In this document: one piece after another, positions 1 through 10,359 of the stretch | Layout: every line of letters begins with the position of its first letter | Numbering within the stretch: the stretch's first letter is position 1 | NCBI RefSeq assembly: GCF_001039355.2 | Contig: NW_019775444.1 | Span: forward strand, 1 to 64,000 | Direction: 5' to 3' | DNA length: 64,000 bases | Source of the DNA: Lingula anatina | Taxonomy: Eukaryota; Brachiopoda; Lingulata; Lingulida; Lingulidae | Position numbers and translations under genes: made by a program | The notes under the pieces: generated by a model | Database searches by the model: none | Seen by the model: only the letters and a program-made list of their open reading frames with translations | What the model was told of the DNA's origin: nothing

Positions 1-212
1 CATTATTGCTCTTCAATGCGGACTTTTAGTATTAAAACGTAGGGTCCTAGGACTTTCCGTACTGAAATAGAGTGTCTAGGGGGACTCTACATTTCAGAAC
101 ATAGAGTCCGGGACCCGTTATTTCGAGACAGGGAGTCCGCCGGACCCTCAGTTTTAAAACACCGGGTCCGCCGGACCCTAGAATGGTAGGACTCTGTGTT
201 GCTTGACACCGG
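1..212. mobile_element. Terminal part of a TIR element ending in CACCGG
   Basis: The first 200 bases repeat variants of AGGGTCC / AGGACTC / GGACCCT at short spacing, then end in TTGACACCGG. The sequence to the right (from about 213) matches the flank of the paralogous segment near 20500, so the element edge lies about 212. The terminal hexamer CACCGG and the subterminal motif array are shared in style with the elements at 5641 and 6880, which end in CACACCGG. Only one end is in the window, so no target duplication can be checked. No coding capacity is seen. Confidence 0.5.
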
Positions 213-234
213 CCCCATGGCCACAGATGGGTTT

Positions 235-686
235 TACAGTAGATCTTCACATATATATCTCTGGCTTATTGTGTGCACTTCTGCGTGAGAGGAGATGTGC
301 AAAGAACTGACGACACTAACTAGTTAATTTCTGGTCGTAAACTTCGCCCAACACTTTAGTGAATCCAGCACGACATTGATTTTCTGGAACATTGCCACAA
401 TTGCCATAATTGCAAAAATAAATCCAAGGAGAGTATTTAGTGATTAAAGTGATGGACAAAAAGAGGAAAAACATTATTAGTTTTTCATCTTCTAAGAACT
501 CTTTGTCCCAAAATTTGTTACAATGAAACTGTAAAAAATCTCATCTGAACTTCACATTCATAAAAAATGGCCTCAACTGACAAATTATCAATTAACCTAT
601 ACTGATTTTTTTTTTAATTTGGTTTACTTGAATTGATAATTGATTCTGATACAACTGGGATGTAGGAGATATGCAGAATATACAAA

Positions 687-690
<4 letters not shown>
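235..690. repeat. Copy 1 of a segmental duplication (partner 20515-21000)
   Basis: Bases 235-640 match 20515-21000 with substitutions and small indels. The match resumes at about 1080-1280 (partner 21000-21240) and 2110-2640 (partner 21238-21770). Copy 1 contains extra material, including the TA microsatellite and the LINE at 1360-2098, which copy 2 lacks, so those arrived after duplication or were lost from copy 2. On the minus strand this is the 3' flank of the lectin gene. No gene is seen in this stretch itself. Confidence 0.75.

Positions 691-691
<1 letters not shown>

Positions 692-757
<66 letters not shown>
692..757. repeat. (TA)n microsatellite
   Basis: About 33 uninterrupted TA dinucleotides. 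Open frames across it on both strands are repeat artefacts. Confidence 0.97.
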
Positions 758-760
<3 letters not shown>

Positions 761-1359
761 ACTTTGAGCACCTATCCAGAATGGATAAATTTACAACACT
801 AATGACTGGTAAGAAGAATGAACATATGATTGCTCTTGCCAAATATTTATGTCTAGCCTCCCAAAAAAGGGACTGTGCTCCACCCATTACCAATAAGTGT
901 ACTGGCAGTTGAGTAGTTAGAGCCACTTGGGCTCTGCCAAATATGTTCTGTATTTTTTTACAAGTAGTCATACTATATCACTATTCATATAATTCATACT
1001 TATTTATAATTGCATTCCTATTGTACATTTTCATCTACCCATGTAGATGCATATGATACAACGAATAAAGGTAAATATACCATCATATATCGTTTTTTGC
1101 CAATCACCAATGTAAACTTGAAAAAAAAGACGAAAATGAAAAAGAAAATAGATAACTCATACATGTATTTGCTTAGGCATGTGCTTACAATTATGAACTG
1201 TGCTTTAAAACAGTCTGGTGTTTACACTAAGAATTTCTATATTTCAAGGATCAATCCAGCGTTTATGAAATAGTAAACAGAAACAAAAAACTACTAATTA
1301 GGTGCATCTTAAACTTGGTAACCTAACCTAGCATTAAATACTGGTTAAAATTTGTACAT

Positions 1360-2011
1360 ATGAATGAAGATCGCTATCCTGCTCATGTATATGATATGCT
1401 ATTTAAATTAGATTCAAGTGGAAGGCACACTTGGGCCACAGATGTTAAAATGTTGTTATATAGATATGGCTTTGGATATGTCTGGGAGGCTCAGGGTGTG
1501 GGAAATTCTGTTTTATTTATTAAAGTTTTCAGAGAAAGATTAGTAGATAATGCTGGCCAAATATGGCACAATGACATATGTAAGAGCAACAAACTGGATA
1601 CTTATTCATTATTTAAGAGCACGTTAACCCTGGAGTGTTACCTATTAAGTGTTAAAAATGTAAAACATAGAACCTCACTAGCAAGATTCAGATGCGCAAA
1701 TCACCTACTAAATATTGAGAGCGGTAGATGGAGAGGTATAGAAAGATGCAATAGACTCTGTTAAATCTGTAAAAAACATAATATTTATGATGTAGAAGAC
1801 GAATACCATTTTTAATGACAAGTGTAGCATATACAGAATTAAGAGAAAAATATCTGCCAGTGAAAAACCCTACTAAAGAAAGTTTTTTAAGATTAATGGC
1901 TACAAAAACACAAATTTAATATCAAATCTAGCTGCTTATATATTTAATGCTTTTTTATCAAGAAAAGAAATTTTGAGTCACTGACAAAATTAACAATCCT
2001 TAATACTTTAC

Positions 2012-2058
<47 letters not shown>

Positions 2059-2098
2059 GGTACTATGGGCCGGAGGCCTTGAAAAACTGAATAATAAA
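1360..2098 (+). pseudogene. LINE ORF2 C-terminal fragment with 3' ATT tail
   Basis: An open frame from 1360 to 1764 and its continuation to about 1920 match the C-terminal region of invertebrate LINE ORF2 proteins. The order of conserved pieces is W-H-x-D-I, then a T-x-L-x-x-E-x-Y-L block, then S-L-A-R-F-R-C-A-N-H, I-E-S-G-R, and a zinc-finger-like C-x-x-C followed by V-E-D-E-Y-H-F. A stop codon interrupts just after the RLC of that finger (1762-1764), and a second follows the EYHF, so it is dead. The fragment ends with an (ATT)n tract (2012-2058) and a short GGGCCGGAGGCC terminus, a LINE-like 3' end. It is severely 5' truncated. The reverse-transcriptase fragment at 11791-13058 appears to be of the same type, but the overlap between them is too small to prove one family. 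Confidence 0.7.
2012..2058. repeat. (ATT)n tract at LINE 3' end
   Basis: About fifteen ATT repeats directly follow the ORF2-like remnant, as expected for the microsatellite tails of several LINE clades. Confidence 0.9.
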
Positions 2099-2334
2099 CT
2101 ATCTATCTAACCTAACTACATCTGAACATAGCACAGTAAGGCACATCATCACTTTTATATCTGTTCCTACAAGTATTAATGCGATACAGTACTGAGTAAT
2201 AAGATGAACAAGAACACCCTGTAAAATACCAGGGCCGTGTGGACAAGACAAACCTATGCGGCAGAAAGGAAAAATTGCACTCATAACTGCCAAGTCCACA
2301 ATAACGCTCATACGTGACGTAATGTAACTGTGCC

Positions 2335-2585
2335 TTACTCGCGCTCAGTCGACTCATTAATTCGCAGTTCACAAATACACCCTCGGCGGGCGAAACAAGT
2401 GATGTCGTCCCAGGTATAGTTCCAGTCGGCTCGTATTGTACCACAGTCCTGCCCTCTGTGGGCGTTGTCTGACTCCCGGCCAAACCACGTGGTCACTGTG
2501 GTGTTCAGCACAGCCCATACGAAGTGTCCTTCTGTTTGGGTGTCAGTGGCGCCTATCCACCAGGCAGGGGGAGAAGTGATGGCGG
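2335..2585 (-). CDS. Lectin exon 3: C-terminal half of the C-type lectin domain
   Basis: 251 bases: two bases completing a split Ser codon, then 83 codons including the stop. It holds W-W-I-G, the W-F-G long-loop tryptophan, D-C-G, W-D-D-I-T-C and the closing C-I-C-E-L. The frame overlaps meaningless open frames on the same strand, but only this one carries the fold's signature residues. An almost identical exon is at 21678-21434. Confidence 0.85.
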
Positions 2586-4305
2586 CTGGAATATATGATG
2601 GCGAGCGATTAAAGGGGCTTCCACTAAGAGTGAAGTGACATCTAGATTTTGAAAGCAGACATTATCTTACCAATGAGATGAACTAATTAAGAAGTAAAAT
2701 GGCACTTATCTTTTTATTTAATACTATTTAATGCTATTCATTTTTCTTTATTTTATTTTGTACATTAATATACGGTTCTGTGTTAATATCTTTTCATTTT
2801 TGTGTTTATTGTGTATCGGACCACACCATGCGTTTTACACAGGTACTTACAGAAGTTGTTTAGTCTTAAAATATTGACGATGATTTCGTTCTCTGTAAGG
2901 GACTCAATGGCCACCAGGTTAGCGCCTAGCCTCTGGCAAAATGCTTGAGATTCAGCCCAATTTTGGTAAGTTACCGAATTGACAAGGTAGCATGCATTGT
3001 TGGCACTGATAAAGTTGGGAGGACATTCTGAAGGAGAGAAGAAATATATTGCAAATATGATATTATATTATTCTCTCAAAGAATAAATTGAGGGAGGAGC
3101 TTATTATGGCCTTAAAGTGCAATATATACCGAGAGTAGATACCATACCTTAATCCAAAACAGATATCTAAACGGGCATATATCCTGTTCCCTACTACTCT
3201 CTCCAATGTAAACTTCGTAGTGTGAGAACCAAGTTCAATTACTTTTGATGATTCCGGAAAACTTGTAGTTAATACAATATGAAGGAAGTGGACTTGTTTC
3301 AAAATTAGTAAACCACGACTAAAATATAAAGATCAAATTTTAATTGATTCTGTTTCTATAGAGAACACTTTTCAATACTAATCACTGTGGTGTTGTTAGC
3401 TTGACCAGTCACTGTTGCTTAGGCCGAGTCCACTTTTGCGTATATAAAGGGTTAACGAGTCCTTGTTTATGAATTTTTAAACAATTAAAAGTCGAACACA
3501 ATCTGACTTCTGTGTTACTTTGACTTGTTTCTACACACACTGGACAATAGAAGTGTCACCCCCCTAAATCAGAGTAATTAAAGTTATAAAGACTGGTCTA
3601 CTTATAATGTAACTAATTAAACCGCTGTACCATGGAATTGTATTGTTGGTCTTATTGTGAAATTTGATTTTAATTAAATGATACCAGGAGTATATCATTC
3701 CACAGTCATTTATCTCCCCCAAAGCATTGGTTCAGTAGGGGTGACACTTCTATTGTACAGTGTGTGTACATGTGTATAGTTAGATTTGCATGAAGTTATG
3801 CAATTCAAAACTCAAATTTTAAGTTTACAGCTGCTTATTATAAAAAAAAAGAAAAAAATACTTAAGAAAGTTCTAAGTTGGCCTATGGCCATGTACGCAT
3901 AACTTTGACAGGGACAAGAACACAACTCACCTGGTAAAAGTTTGGCAGACGATCGATTTGGGCATGTATGGCTTGTTACATAATACAAGAAAAATCCGAC
4001 AGCGATGGTAAGTGTCATTAGGCAGCAGACAACAACCGCGGCCCGCAGGCGACACCTTTCTTGTATAAGTGACCGCATTATAGGATCCGGCGTGTGCTTT
4101 GTGGACGGAAACTGCTCGTTCTCTGTTGGAATCGGGTTTGATCCACTTGGGTCCACATAGTCGTATGTAGGACGACTCGGACTTGTTTCAGGATCCAATG
4201 GTGTGTAGAAAGGCCCTGTATCTAAATAATGGGACGTACTTGTGTAGTTTTCGCCTGTTTCTCTGCCCGGCTCTGTACGGTTTAACCTTGTTAAGGGTGG
4301 GTTTT
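2335..4305 (-). CDS. Type II transmembrane C-type lectin, three exons, N-terminus missing
   Basis: Three minus-strand exons join in frame (all phase 1): 4305-3931, 3027-2851 and 2585-2335, ending in TAA at 2337-2335. Each boundary is a good splice site (acceptors TTCCAG, CCTTCAG, ATTCCAG; donors GTGAGT, GTAAGT). The first exon encodes a polar cytoplasmic tail with a YDYV motif, then a hydrophobic span of about 22 residues. The other two make a complete long-form C-type lectin domain: an N-terminal Cys pair (CPPNF..ACY), W-A-E-S-Q-A-F-C, W-W-I-G, E-G-H-F-V-W, a D-C / C pair and C-I-C-E at the end. The usual EPN/QPD sugar-binding triplet is altered to R-E-S-D, so ligand and calcium dependence are uncertain. 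It probably acts as a cell-surface recognition receptor. The first exon begins at a splice acceptor, so the initiator ATG lies upstream (right) and was not found. A TTG at 4198 is not a start. Confidence 0.85.
2851..3027 (-). CDS. Lectin exon 2: N-terminal half of the C-type lectin domain
   Basis: Exactly 177 bases, phase 1 at both ends, between acceptor CCTTCAG and donor GTAAGT. It encodes the beta-hairpin cysteines (C-P-P-N-F and A-C-Y), the helix W-A-E-S-Q-A-F-C and L-G-A-N-L-V-A-I-E-S. The spacing is typical of the family. Confidence 0.85.
3534..3766. mobile_element. TA-flanked MITE in lectin intron
   Basis: Inverted ends of about 29 bp: CACACACTGGACAATAGAAG at the left and its complement (one mismatch, GGAC/GTAC) at the right, both continuing into GTGTCACCCC. 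TA dinucleotides flank both sides (3532-3533 and 3767-3768), compatible with a Tc1/mariner-type target. There is no coding capacity in its 233 bp. It lies between lectin exons 1 and 2. Confidence 0.7.
3931..4305 (-). CDS. Lectin exon 1 (internal): cytoplasmic tail and membrane span
   Basis: 375 bases opening at acceptor TTTTTCCAG and closing at donor CAG|GTGAGT. About 125 codons encode a Pro/Thr/Tyr-rich tail with Y-D-Y-V and T-G-P-F-Y motifs, R-C-R-L-R stop-transfer residues, a span rich in V, L, C and F, and a short stalk. The orientation (tail, span, lectin domain) is that of a type II receptor. Tyrosines in the tail could be signalling sites, but no canonical ITIM or ITAM is evident. Confidence 0.75.
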
Positions 4306-4426
4306 CTGGAAAAACAACCTTGATAATCTGTAGACAATTACTAATCTAGGTAACAGTTGCTTTAGACTATGATGTCAGCCGCGAGTAAAGACACTGTCAT
4401 GAAATTATATATAAAAACATTGATGA

Positions 4427-4472
4427 GAGAGAGAGAGACGACAAGAGAGGGATAGAGAGAGAGAAAGAGAGG
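4427..4472. repeat. (GA)n-rich microsatellite
   Basis: Interrupted GAGAGA tract upstream (on the minus strand) of the first detected lectin exon. The stretch 4480-4920 holds no feature I can support. Confidence 0.8.
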
Positions 4473-4922
4473 CTACCGGTAAGACCGTGCGTAATTACTG
4501 ATATAACATGGATATGTCACAGGCCAGATAGCAATCTAGTCCAATTCCTAGGAGGCCCAGACCACATCCCAATTGGGTCTTTGCATTGTTAACAGTATTA
4601 TGAGCATGTTAATTCGCCGAGAAATTTACAGATGAGTTGCCATAATGTATGGCATGTGTAATTAAATAGGGGATATCATAGATCAAGGCGCATATTATGA
4701 TACTTACAGGTGTGGCAAAGAAATATAGTTGGATTCATCTGAGGCATATGACCTGTGACAGATATGACGGTAGGCCCAATATGTGCCCAACCATATTTGT
4801 GGTTATTTCAAAATTCCCTATAAATTTCTAAAAATACCTCAGAATTTTTGTCGTGTAATAACATTGCTATAATACCGTAATTAATGCCCTTTCACTGCAC
4901 GTGACCCTCGTTTCCACACAAG

Positions 4923-5020
4923 CTCATTTACGCTTCATGGGCCACTAAAAATTGCATTAAAAGTATATCGCCCCTCCAGGATAGGGGCCCCAAAACTCCT
5001 TTGTTACTACTCTCAACAAA
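4923..5020 (+). repeat. Dispersed direct repeat A, copy 1 (partner 9951-10040)
   Basis: About 95 bases containing TTTACGCTTCATGGG and CCTCCAGGATAGGGGCC recur at 9951-10040 in the same orientation. The nature of the repeat is unknown; a short frame in the second copy is not convincing. Confidence 0.7.
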
Positions 5021-5254
5021 TATGAAAGGTGAGATAATGGAGCGGAAATGTGAAGGATGACGTGCGTAGTTTCTTAGCGTAGCAAGGGTTTAAGGTCCTA
5101 AAGCACCCAACCATTGATATCACTGTATTCAGAGACCGGTTTTTTACATACATTTCGGTATTTTACATACATATTCCAGAACAGTAAAATAGATGTTTTG
5201 TCTTAAGGGTAATCCAGCTTCGTGACTCAGTGTTTTCCTACAGAGTGCGTGTTT

Positions 5255-5570
5255 TACGCTGATCAGATATATAATACAAGCAGTACAAGTACTTATGTGA
5301 GACATAAACGACAATGTTTAATTTGCGTACAATGTTTTAAATTTTACTATTTTTATCAAATTGTTTAGCTAGCACCATTGGAGCTTGATCAGCTTAGGGC
5401 TAGTTGTGGTAGCGTACAAGATAAAAACGGCAATGAGCAAATAGATCCCTTGGACCTTGTAACTTAAAACTGTCATCATTAGAATTCCCTACATTAGCAG
5501 ACTTCGACGATGTTTCAAGCATAGTACCAGTACGTAATATGGTGCAGTGGAGACGAGTGCGTGCTTTACT
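5255..5570 (+). repeat. Dispersed direct repeat B, copy 1 (partner 9295-9585)
   Basis: About 300 bases with AGCTAGCACC, GCGTACAAGATAAAAA and GATGTTTCAAGCATAGTAC recur at 9295-9585, where an internal piece (the TAGCACC segment) is itself duplicated. A and B occur in the order A-B on the left and B-A on the right, around the elements at 5641-8461. No coding content. Confidence 0.7.
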
Positions 5571-5640
5571 GTTTGTTGTGAAGATCAGTAAAACTTATAG
5601 GGGCAACATAGGAACAATTCTAGGTTTCACGGTGAGATTG

Positions 5641-6878
5641 CCGGTGTGAAAGGAATGCATGTCCCCCAGGAACGGAGGTCCTCCGGACCTCCGTTCCTGG
5701 GAAAACATGTCCTATGGACGTGCGTTCCCTAGGATGTACTGTCCTACCCGGACCTAGATTCCCAGCTGTATTTATACGCAGCTAGGACATGTATTCCTGT
5801 CGAACATAATTTCCTTTCACATATACACAGAAACGCAAGTCCTACATAATTAATGTCCGTACAATAATTATAAACACGGGGCCGTAAGAATCGGTAATTT
5901 TCGGTCGGCTGGCAGCAGCTTCCACACAGGCTCATCAGTAAGACGGCTGGATGAATAACCAACAGCGTAAAGAGACGTAGGTTCGAATCCTCAGCAGCGA
6001 TGTTACTCTATATACAACTGTTATTCTAATTTGTTCTCCATTTCAACGAACTAAACGCACTATATATTGTTATACAATTTGAATTATTTTGATGAGGCGA
6101 GATTTTAAATGTTTGATTTAAACATCATCATTTTTTAACGTTGAGTTATTTTAGAATTCCTTTAATAACTCGAGGGAGATTATACAAGGCCGTGGCCGAA
6201 TTTCATTGGAGAATCGTACGCAAAAGAGCATATGCTTTCTACTTTCACCTAAAAATACAAAGAATTAAAATGGAAAATTCGTGATCCATATGTAAGGGAA
6301 AAATTACGCTCAGAAGAATGTTAGGACTAATAGTAAAAATGCATGTATAAGCAATAACAGACACATTCAATTTATTTATCATACAATTATACACGTTTCA
6401 TTTACAGTCTCAAACTGCATATTATATCTCTATAACTACTGTACAAATATTCCCAATGATCATTAAGGCACCAAGTATGAAATAATTAACTGTCACCCGA
6501 ACGATATGCATATTAGTACCAGAACAGCTCGAACGTCATCGAGATGTGTTCAACACGTACTTGTAAGCGAGTATATCGCGAGAGGGTGGCTGTGTATTAT
6601 TTCACACACTCGTATTTCACCGAAAAACACCCCGTAAAATGTATAATGTGATGTGTATAAGGACAAAAAGCATATTGGTTAGAAATGGGCACGAGCCAAA
6701 ATCCAAAGCTGTATCCCAGACATACAGTTTTATGTGAATGGCCGATTAACAACATTTGAGGCATTAAGTAATGTAATGTGAAGAGGCCGAGATATTTCAC
6801 AAGGTGCAGTGAATGGCGCGAATCTCATATTTTTCATATTAATCGGAAATTACATATATATATATATATATATATATA
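5641..6878 (+). mobile_element. CCGGTGT-type TIR element, copy truncated at an N
   Basis: Starts CCGGTGTGAAAGGAATGCAT and carries a subterminal array of GGACATGYATTCC-like and palindromic AGGTCCTCCGGACCT motifs, then unique sequence, and breaks off in a TA microsatellite (6855-6877) at the N at 6879. It aligns along its length with 6880-8040. Short open frames in it have no recognisable product. The missing right end is probably an assembly effect. Confidence 0.7.
5925..6000 (+). other. tRNA-like segment with a B-box inside the TIR element
   Basis: GGTTCGAATCC at 5980-5990 is a perfect RNA polymerase III B-box, and about 40 bases upstream GGCTCATCAGTAAGACGG resembles an A-box region. I cannot draw a sound cloverleaf, so this is not a tRNA gene; a SINE-like or captured tRNA relic is possible. 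The second copy of the element has AGTTCGAATCC at the same place (7164-7174). Confidence 0.35.
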
Positions 6879-6879
6879 N

Positions 6880-8461
6880 CCGGTGTGAAAGGAATGCATG
6901 TCCCCCAGGAACGGAAAACATGTCCTATGGACGTGCGTTCCCTAGGATGTACTGTCCTACCCGGACCTAGATTCCCAGCTGTATTTATACGCAGCTAGGA
7001 CATGTATTCCTGTCGCAGGTCCTACATAATTAATGTCCGTGCAATAATTATAAACACGGGGCCATAAGTATCGGTAATTTTCGGTAGGCTGGCAGCAGCT
7101 TCCACACAGGCTCATCAGTAAGACGGCTGGATGAATAACCAACAGCGTAGAGAAACGCAAGTGAGTTCGAATCCTCAGCAGCGATGTCACTCTCTATGCA
7201 AATGTTATCCTAATTTATTTTCCATTTCAACGTACTAAACGCACTATATGTTGTCATACAATTTGGATTATTTTGATGAGGCGAGATTTTAAATGTTTAA
7301 TTTAACTATCATCACTTTTTTAACGTTGAACTATTTTAGAAACCCTTTAATAACTCGACGGAGATTATAAGAGGCCGTGGTCGAATTTCATTGGATAATT
7401 GTACGCAAAAGAGCATATGCTTTCTACTTTCACCTAAAAATACAAAGAATTAAAATGGGAAAGTCGGGTTCCATATGAAAGGCAAAAATTGCGCTCAGAA
7501 GAATGTTAAGACTAATAGTAAAAATGCATGTATAAACAATAACAGACACATTCCATTTATTTATCATACAATTATACACGTTTCATGTACGGCCTCAAAC
7601 TGCATATCATGTCTCTCTAACTACAAATATTCCCAATGATCATCAAGGCACCAAGTATAAAATAATTAACTGTCACCCGAACGATATGTATACCAGAACA
7701 GCTCGAACGTCATCGAGAAGTGTTCAACACGTACATGTACTTGTAAGTGAGTATATCGCGAGAGGGTGGCTGTGTATTATTTCACACACTCGTATTTCAC
7801 CGAAAAACATCCCGTAAAACGTATAATGTGATGTTTATGAGGACAAAAAACATATTGGTTAGAAATGGGCACGAACCAAAATCCAAAGCTGTGTACCCCA
7901 GACATACAGTTGTATGTGAATGGCCGATTAATAAGGCATTAATGTAATGTGAAGAGGCCGAGATATTTCACGAGGTGCAGTGAATGGCGCGAATCTCAAA
8001 TTTTTTATATTAATCGGATATAAATGAAAATCTACATATATATGTATATATCCTAAATCTAATATTAATTTGTAGTCATTTTTTCGTTCATTTAAAATAT
8101 CTTAAGTTAGTCGAATAAAGTGTGTATAGGGGTACACAAATAATTATAATAAGCGTAATAACTTTCTTAAACATCACATTTAAATCTTCTAAAATTAACT
8201 CATCATTCATATGAAAATATCAGAGGACATCCATTACTAGTCCAGCTGGAAAAATATGTCCGACTAGGACATCGATACCTGTCTGCAGGACTTAGAATAC
8301 TAAGTAATGGGTGTCCACTGGACGTTAAATCCCAGGAAATTAGGTCCTAGGACATGCGTTCCTAGGAATGGAAGAGCCAGGACATGCATTCCCAGGACTT
8401 TCTTAGGAATACATGTCCTACGGACATGCATTACGGCGGACATCCATTCCCTTCACACCGG
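6880..8461 (+). mobile_element. CCGGTGT-type TIR element, complete copy
   Basis: Begins exactly after an N with CCGGTGTGAAAGGAATGCAT and ends GGACATCCATTCCCTTCACACCGG-like, an imperfect inverted terminus of about 24 bp. Both ends have arrays of short GGACATGCATTCC variants pointing inward and outward (8240-8455 especially), the look of multiple transposase-binding sites. The middle is AT-rich with no credible gene, so the copy is non-autonomous. It interrupts a Tc1-like transposase remnant at its right edge. The target duplication cannot be read because the left flank is the N. Confidence 0.7.
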
Positions 8462-8680
8462 TTCACACAGAGCACTTTTAATAGCAGATTACTTACAGAA
8501 CCAAGGGAATGAGCAGTTACCTTGGTCATCAAAATCGCCATATTTGAACCAAATAGACAATATTTGGGTAAGCCATTACTCGCCAAATCAATGGCTTACA
8601 TATCCTACAACAAAACTGGACCAAATTGGACAGATTTTGACCGATGCCTGGAATGTTATTCCACACTGAAAAAACCTATC
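8461..8680 (+). pseudogene. Tc1/mariner-type transposase C-terminal fragment
   Basis: Reading from 8461, the frame gives H-R-A-L-L-I-A-D-Y-L, L-P-W-S-S-K-S-P-Y-L-N-Q-I-D-N-I-W. This is the pattern of the DDE_3 domain (usually L-P-W-P-x-x-S-P-D-L-N-P-I-E-x-x-W). The catalytic-region D is now Y and the P-I-E has become Q-I-D, and the frame decays downstream. The N-terminal part is absent; the left edge abuts the CCGGTGT element. A relic only. Confidence 0.6.
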
Positions 8681-8808
8681 CCAAGGAATGCCTTGCTACT
8701 TGAGAGCGCTGGTAGCAGCCAGAAGAGGTCATGCATAACAGCGACTGTTACTTGTGACTAGACAATGACATGAGGGTCCTTTGTGTAGCGTGTAACTCTT
8801 TTACAGAC

Positions 8809-8975
8809 CAGGCCCGTAGCCAGCAAATTCAAAAAGGGGGTTCTTTTTCTGAAAAAAGTGGACCTTTTACAATGAAACTTATGTGTACCTAGATCAAATT
8901 TTACCCAAAATGGACCTTTTATTGACAAAAGGGGCGGTTCTTTCTAACCCCCTGAACCCCCTGGCTACGGGCCTG
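8809..8975 (+). mobile_element. 167-bp MITE with CAGAC target duplication
   Basis: Perfect 15-bp inverted ends CAGGCCCGTAGCCAG / CTGGCTACGGGCCTG. CAGAC flanks it on both sides (8804-8808 and 8976-8980). The interior carries two TGGACCTTTTAC-like half-palindromes. A second copy lies inverted at 57044-57225. The superfamily is not settled: the CAGG start is hAT-like but hAT normally duplicates 8 bp. Confidence 0.85.
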
Positions 8976-9294
8976 CAGACAATAATTTGGAAAATATGGA
9001 GATCCAAAATATCTCTTTTAATGGTTTCGTATGACATAAAATAGGCAATGTGTCTTTGTTTGCTTCTCTGGCGAGTTCCATTAATGAACTGATGTCACAA
9101 TGACATCAAAGAGGTAATTAAAAGTTATTAAAACACGATTTTAATCCTTGTTTTCATTAATCAGTCAGTAAAATAGGAAAAAAACTGATGAAAAATGATT
9201 TGGAAAAAAATATTCCATATTAAATGTCAATGTGTACTTATGTGGAACCTAGAGACTTTGAAATAGATGAAATCATACATGATTCTGTGGCTGA

Positions 9295-10040
9295 GCTATA
9301 AATGACACTGTTTAATTTGCGTATGTTTTGATTTTTAATTTTTTTCAGATGATTTAACTAGCACCATAAGAGCTTTCATCAGTCTAGTACTAGTTGTAGT
9401 ACCGACAATTTTTATCAGATGGTTTAGCTAGCACCGTAGGAGCTTAATCAGCCTAGGACCAGTTGTGCTAGCGTACAAGATAAAAAACAGTAGTGAGCAT
9501 TATATTCCTTAGACCTAGTAACTCAGAGCTGTCATCATTGGACTTACCTAAATGATGTTTCAAGCATAGTACATAACACTGGTGAAGTGGAGACTGATTT
9601 TTGAAAGTGAATTATAGCAACCATAAGACAATGGCCATCTTTGGCAAAATAAAATGACTCGGCAATTCTTTTAGCAAAACATGATGACTTTGAAGTTTTC
9701 CTTCAAATAATTACATAATAAAACATTTCATCTTACCCTTTGAATAAAGAAAAGTTATACAATAATCATGAAAGACCCCCTCCCTCTGCTTGTCAAATGT
9801 TTGAAAGATCGCCTCGTAGGAATCCAAGGGCATCTAGTGCATTCCGCTAAAAACAACAGCCTACGTCATTTGCTCCTTAAAAAAGTCTTGCCCTTTAAAG
9901 GTTTAAGGATCTCTAAAAATTACACTGAAAGTAACTATTATGTCCTCATTTACGCTTCATGGGTCACTAAAAATTGCATTAAAAGTATATCGTCCCTCCA
10001 GGATAGGGGCCCAAAAACTCCTCTCTTACTACTATTGGTC
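9295..10040 (+). repeat. Second copies of direct repeats B (9295-9585) and A (9951-10040)
   Basis: See 5255-5570 and 4923-5020. Between them (9590-9950) is AT-rich sequence with no supported feature; the open frame running through 9768-10085 shows no family signature I trust. Confidence 0.65.
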
Positions 10041-10359
10041 ATGTACACTGAGGCAATTTTTTTTATTCATGCGTCACTGTTTTAAATGACTTTAACATCG
10101 GCTGCATTGTTCCTGATATTGCTGATAACTAGCTTGGTATATATTAATCTAAACGTTTACCTGGATTTTCTCTTTCTGTTAAGACTTCCGAGTTGACGTA
10201 TGAGTGCGGCGGCGGGTTTTCCACACGTGCCATGCTTTTCTGTATAGAGTTGTACTGTAATAAAGAATGTATACTATTTAAGGCCCCGTCATTCGGAGGT
10301 ATAATGAGCAATTCTATACGTTCCTGCATATTCGAAAAGGATTCTAAAATTTCTGAGTG

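Noticed and set aside
624-971. Open frames across the TA microsatellite on both strands
   Set aside because: Translation is Ile-Tyr repeats; produced by the repeat.
2099-2483. Two other open frames overlapping the lectin exon
   Set aside because: Same strand but other phases; they lack the W-W-I-G, D-C and C-I-C-E residues that the spliced frame has.
4196-4198. Apparent start of the lectin tail at 4198
   Set aside because: The codon is TTG and the frame continues upstream to a splice acceptor at 4306.
5925-6000. A functional tRNA gene
   Set aside because: B-box is present but acceptor and anticodon stems do not pair convincingly.
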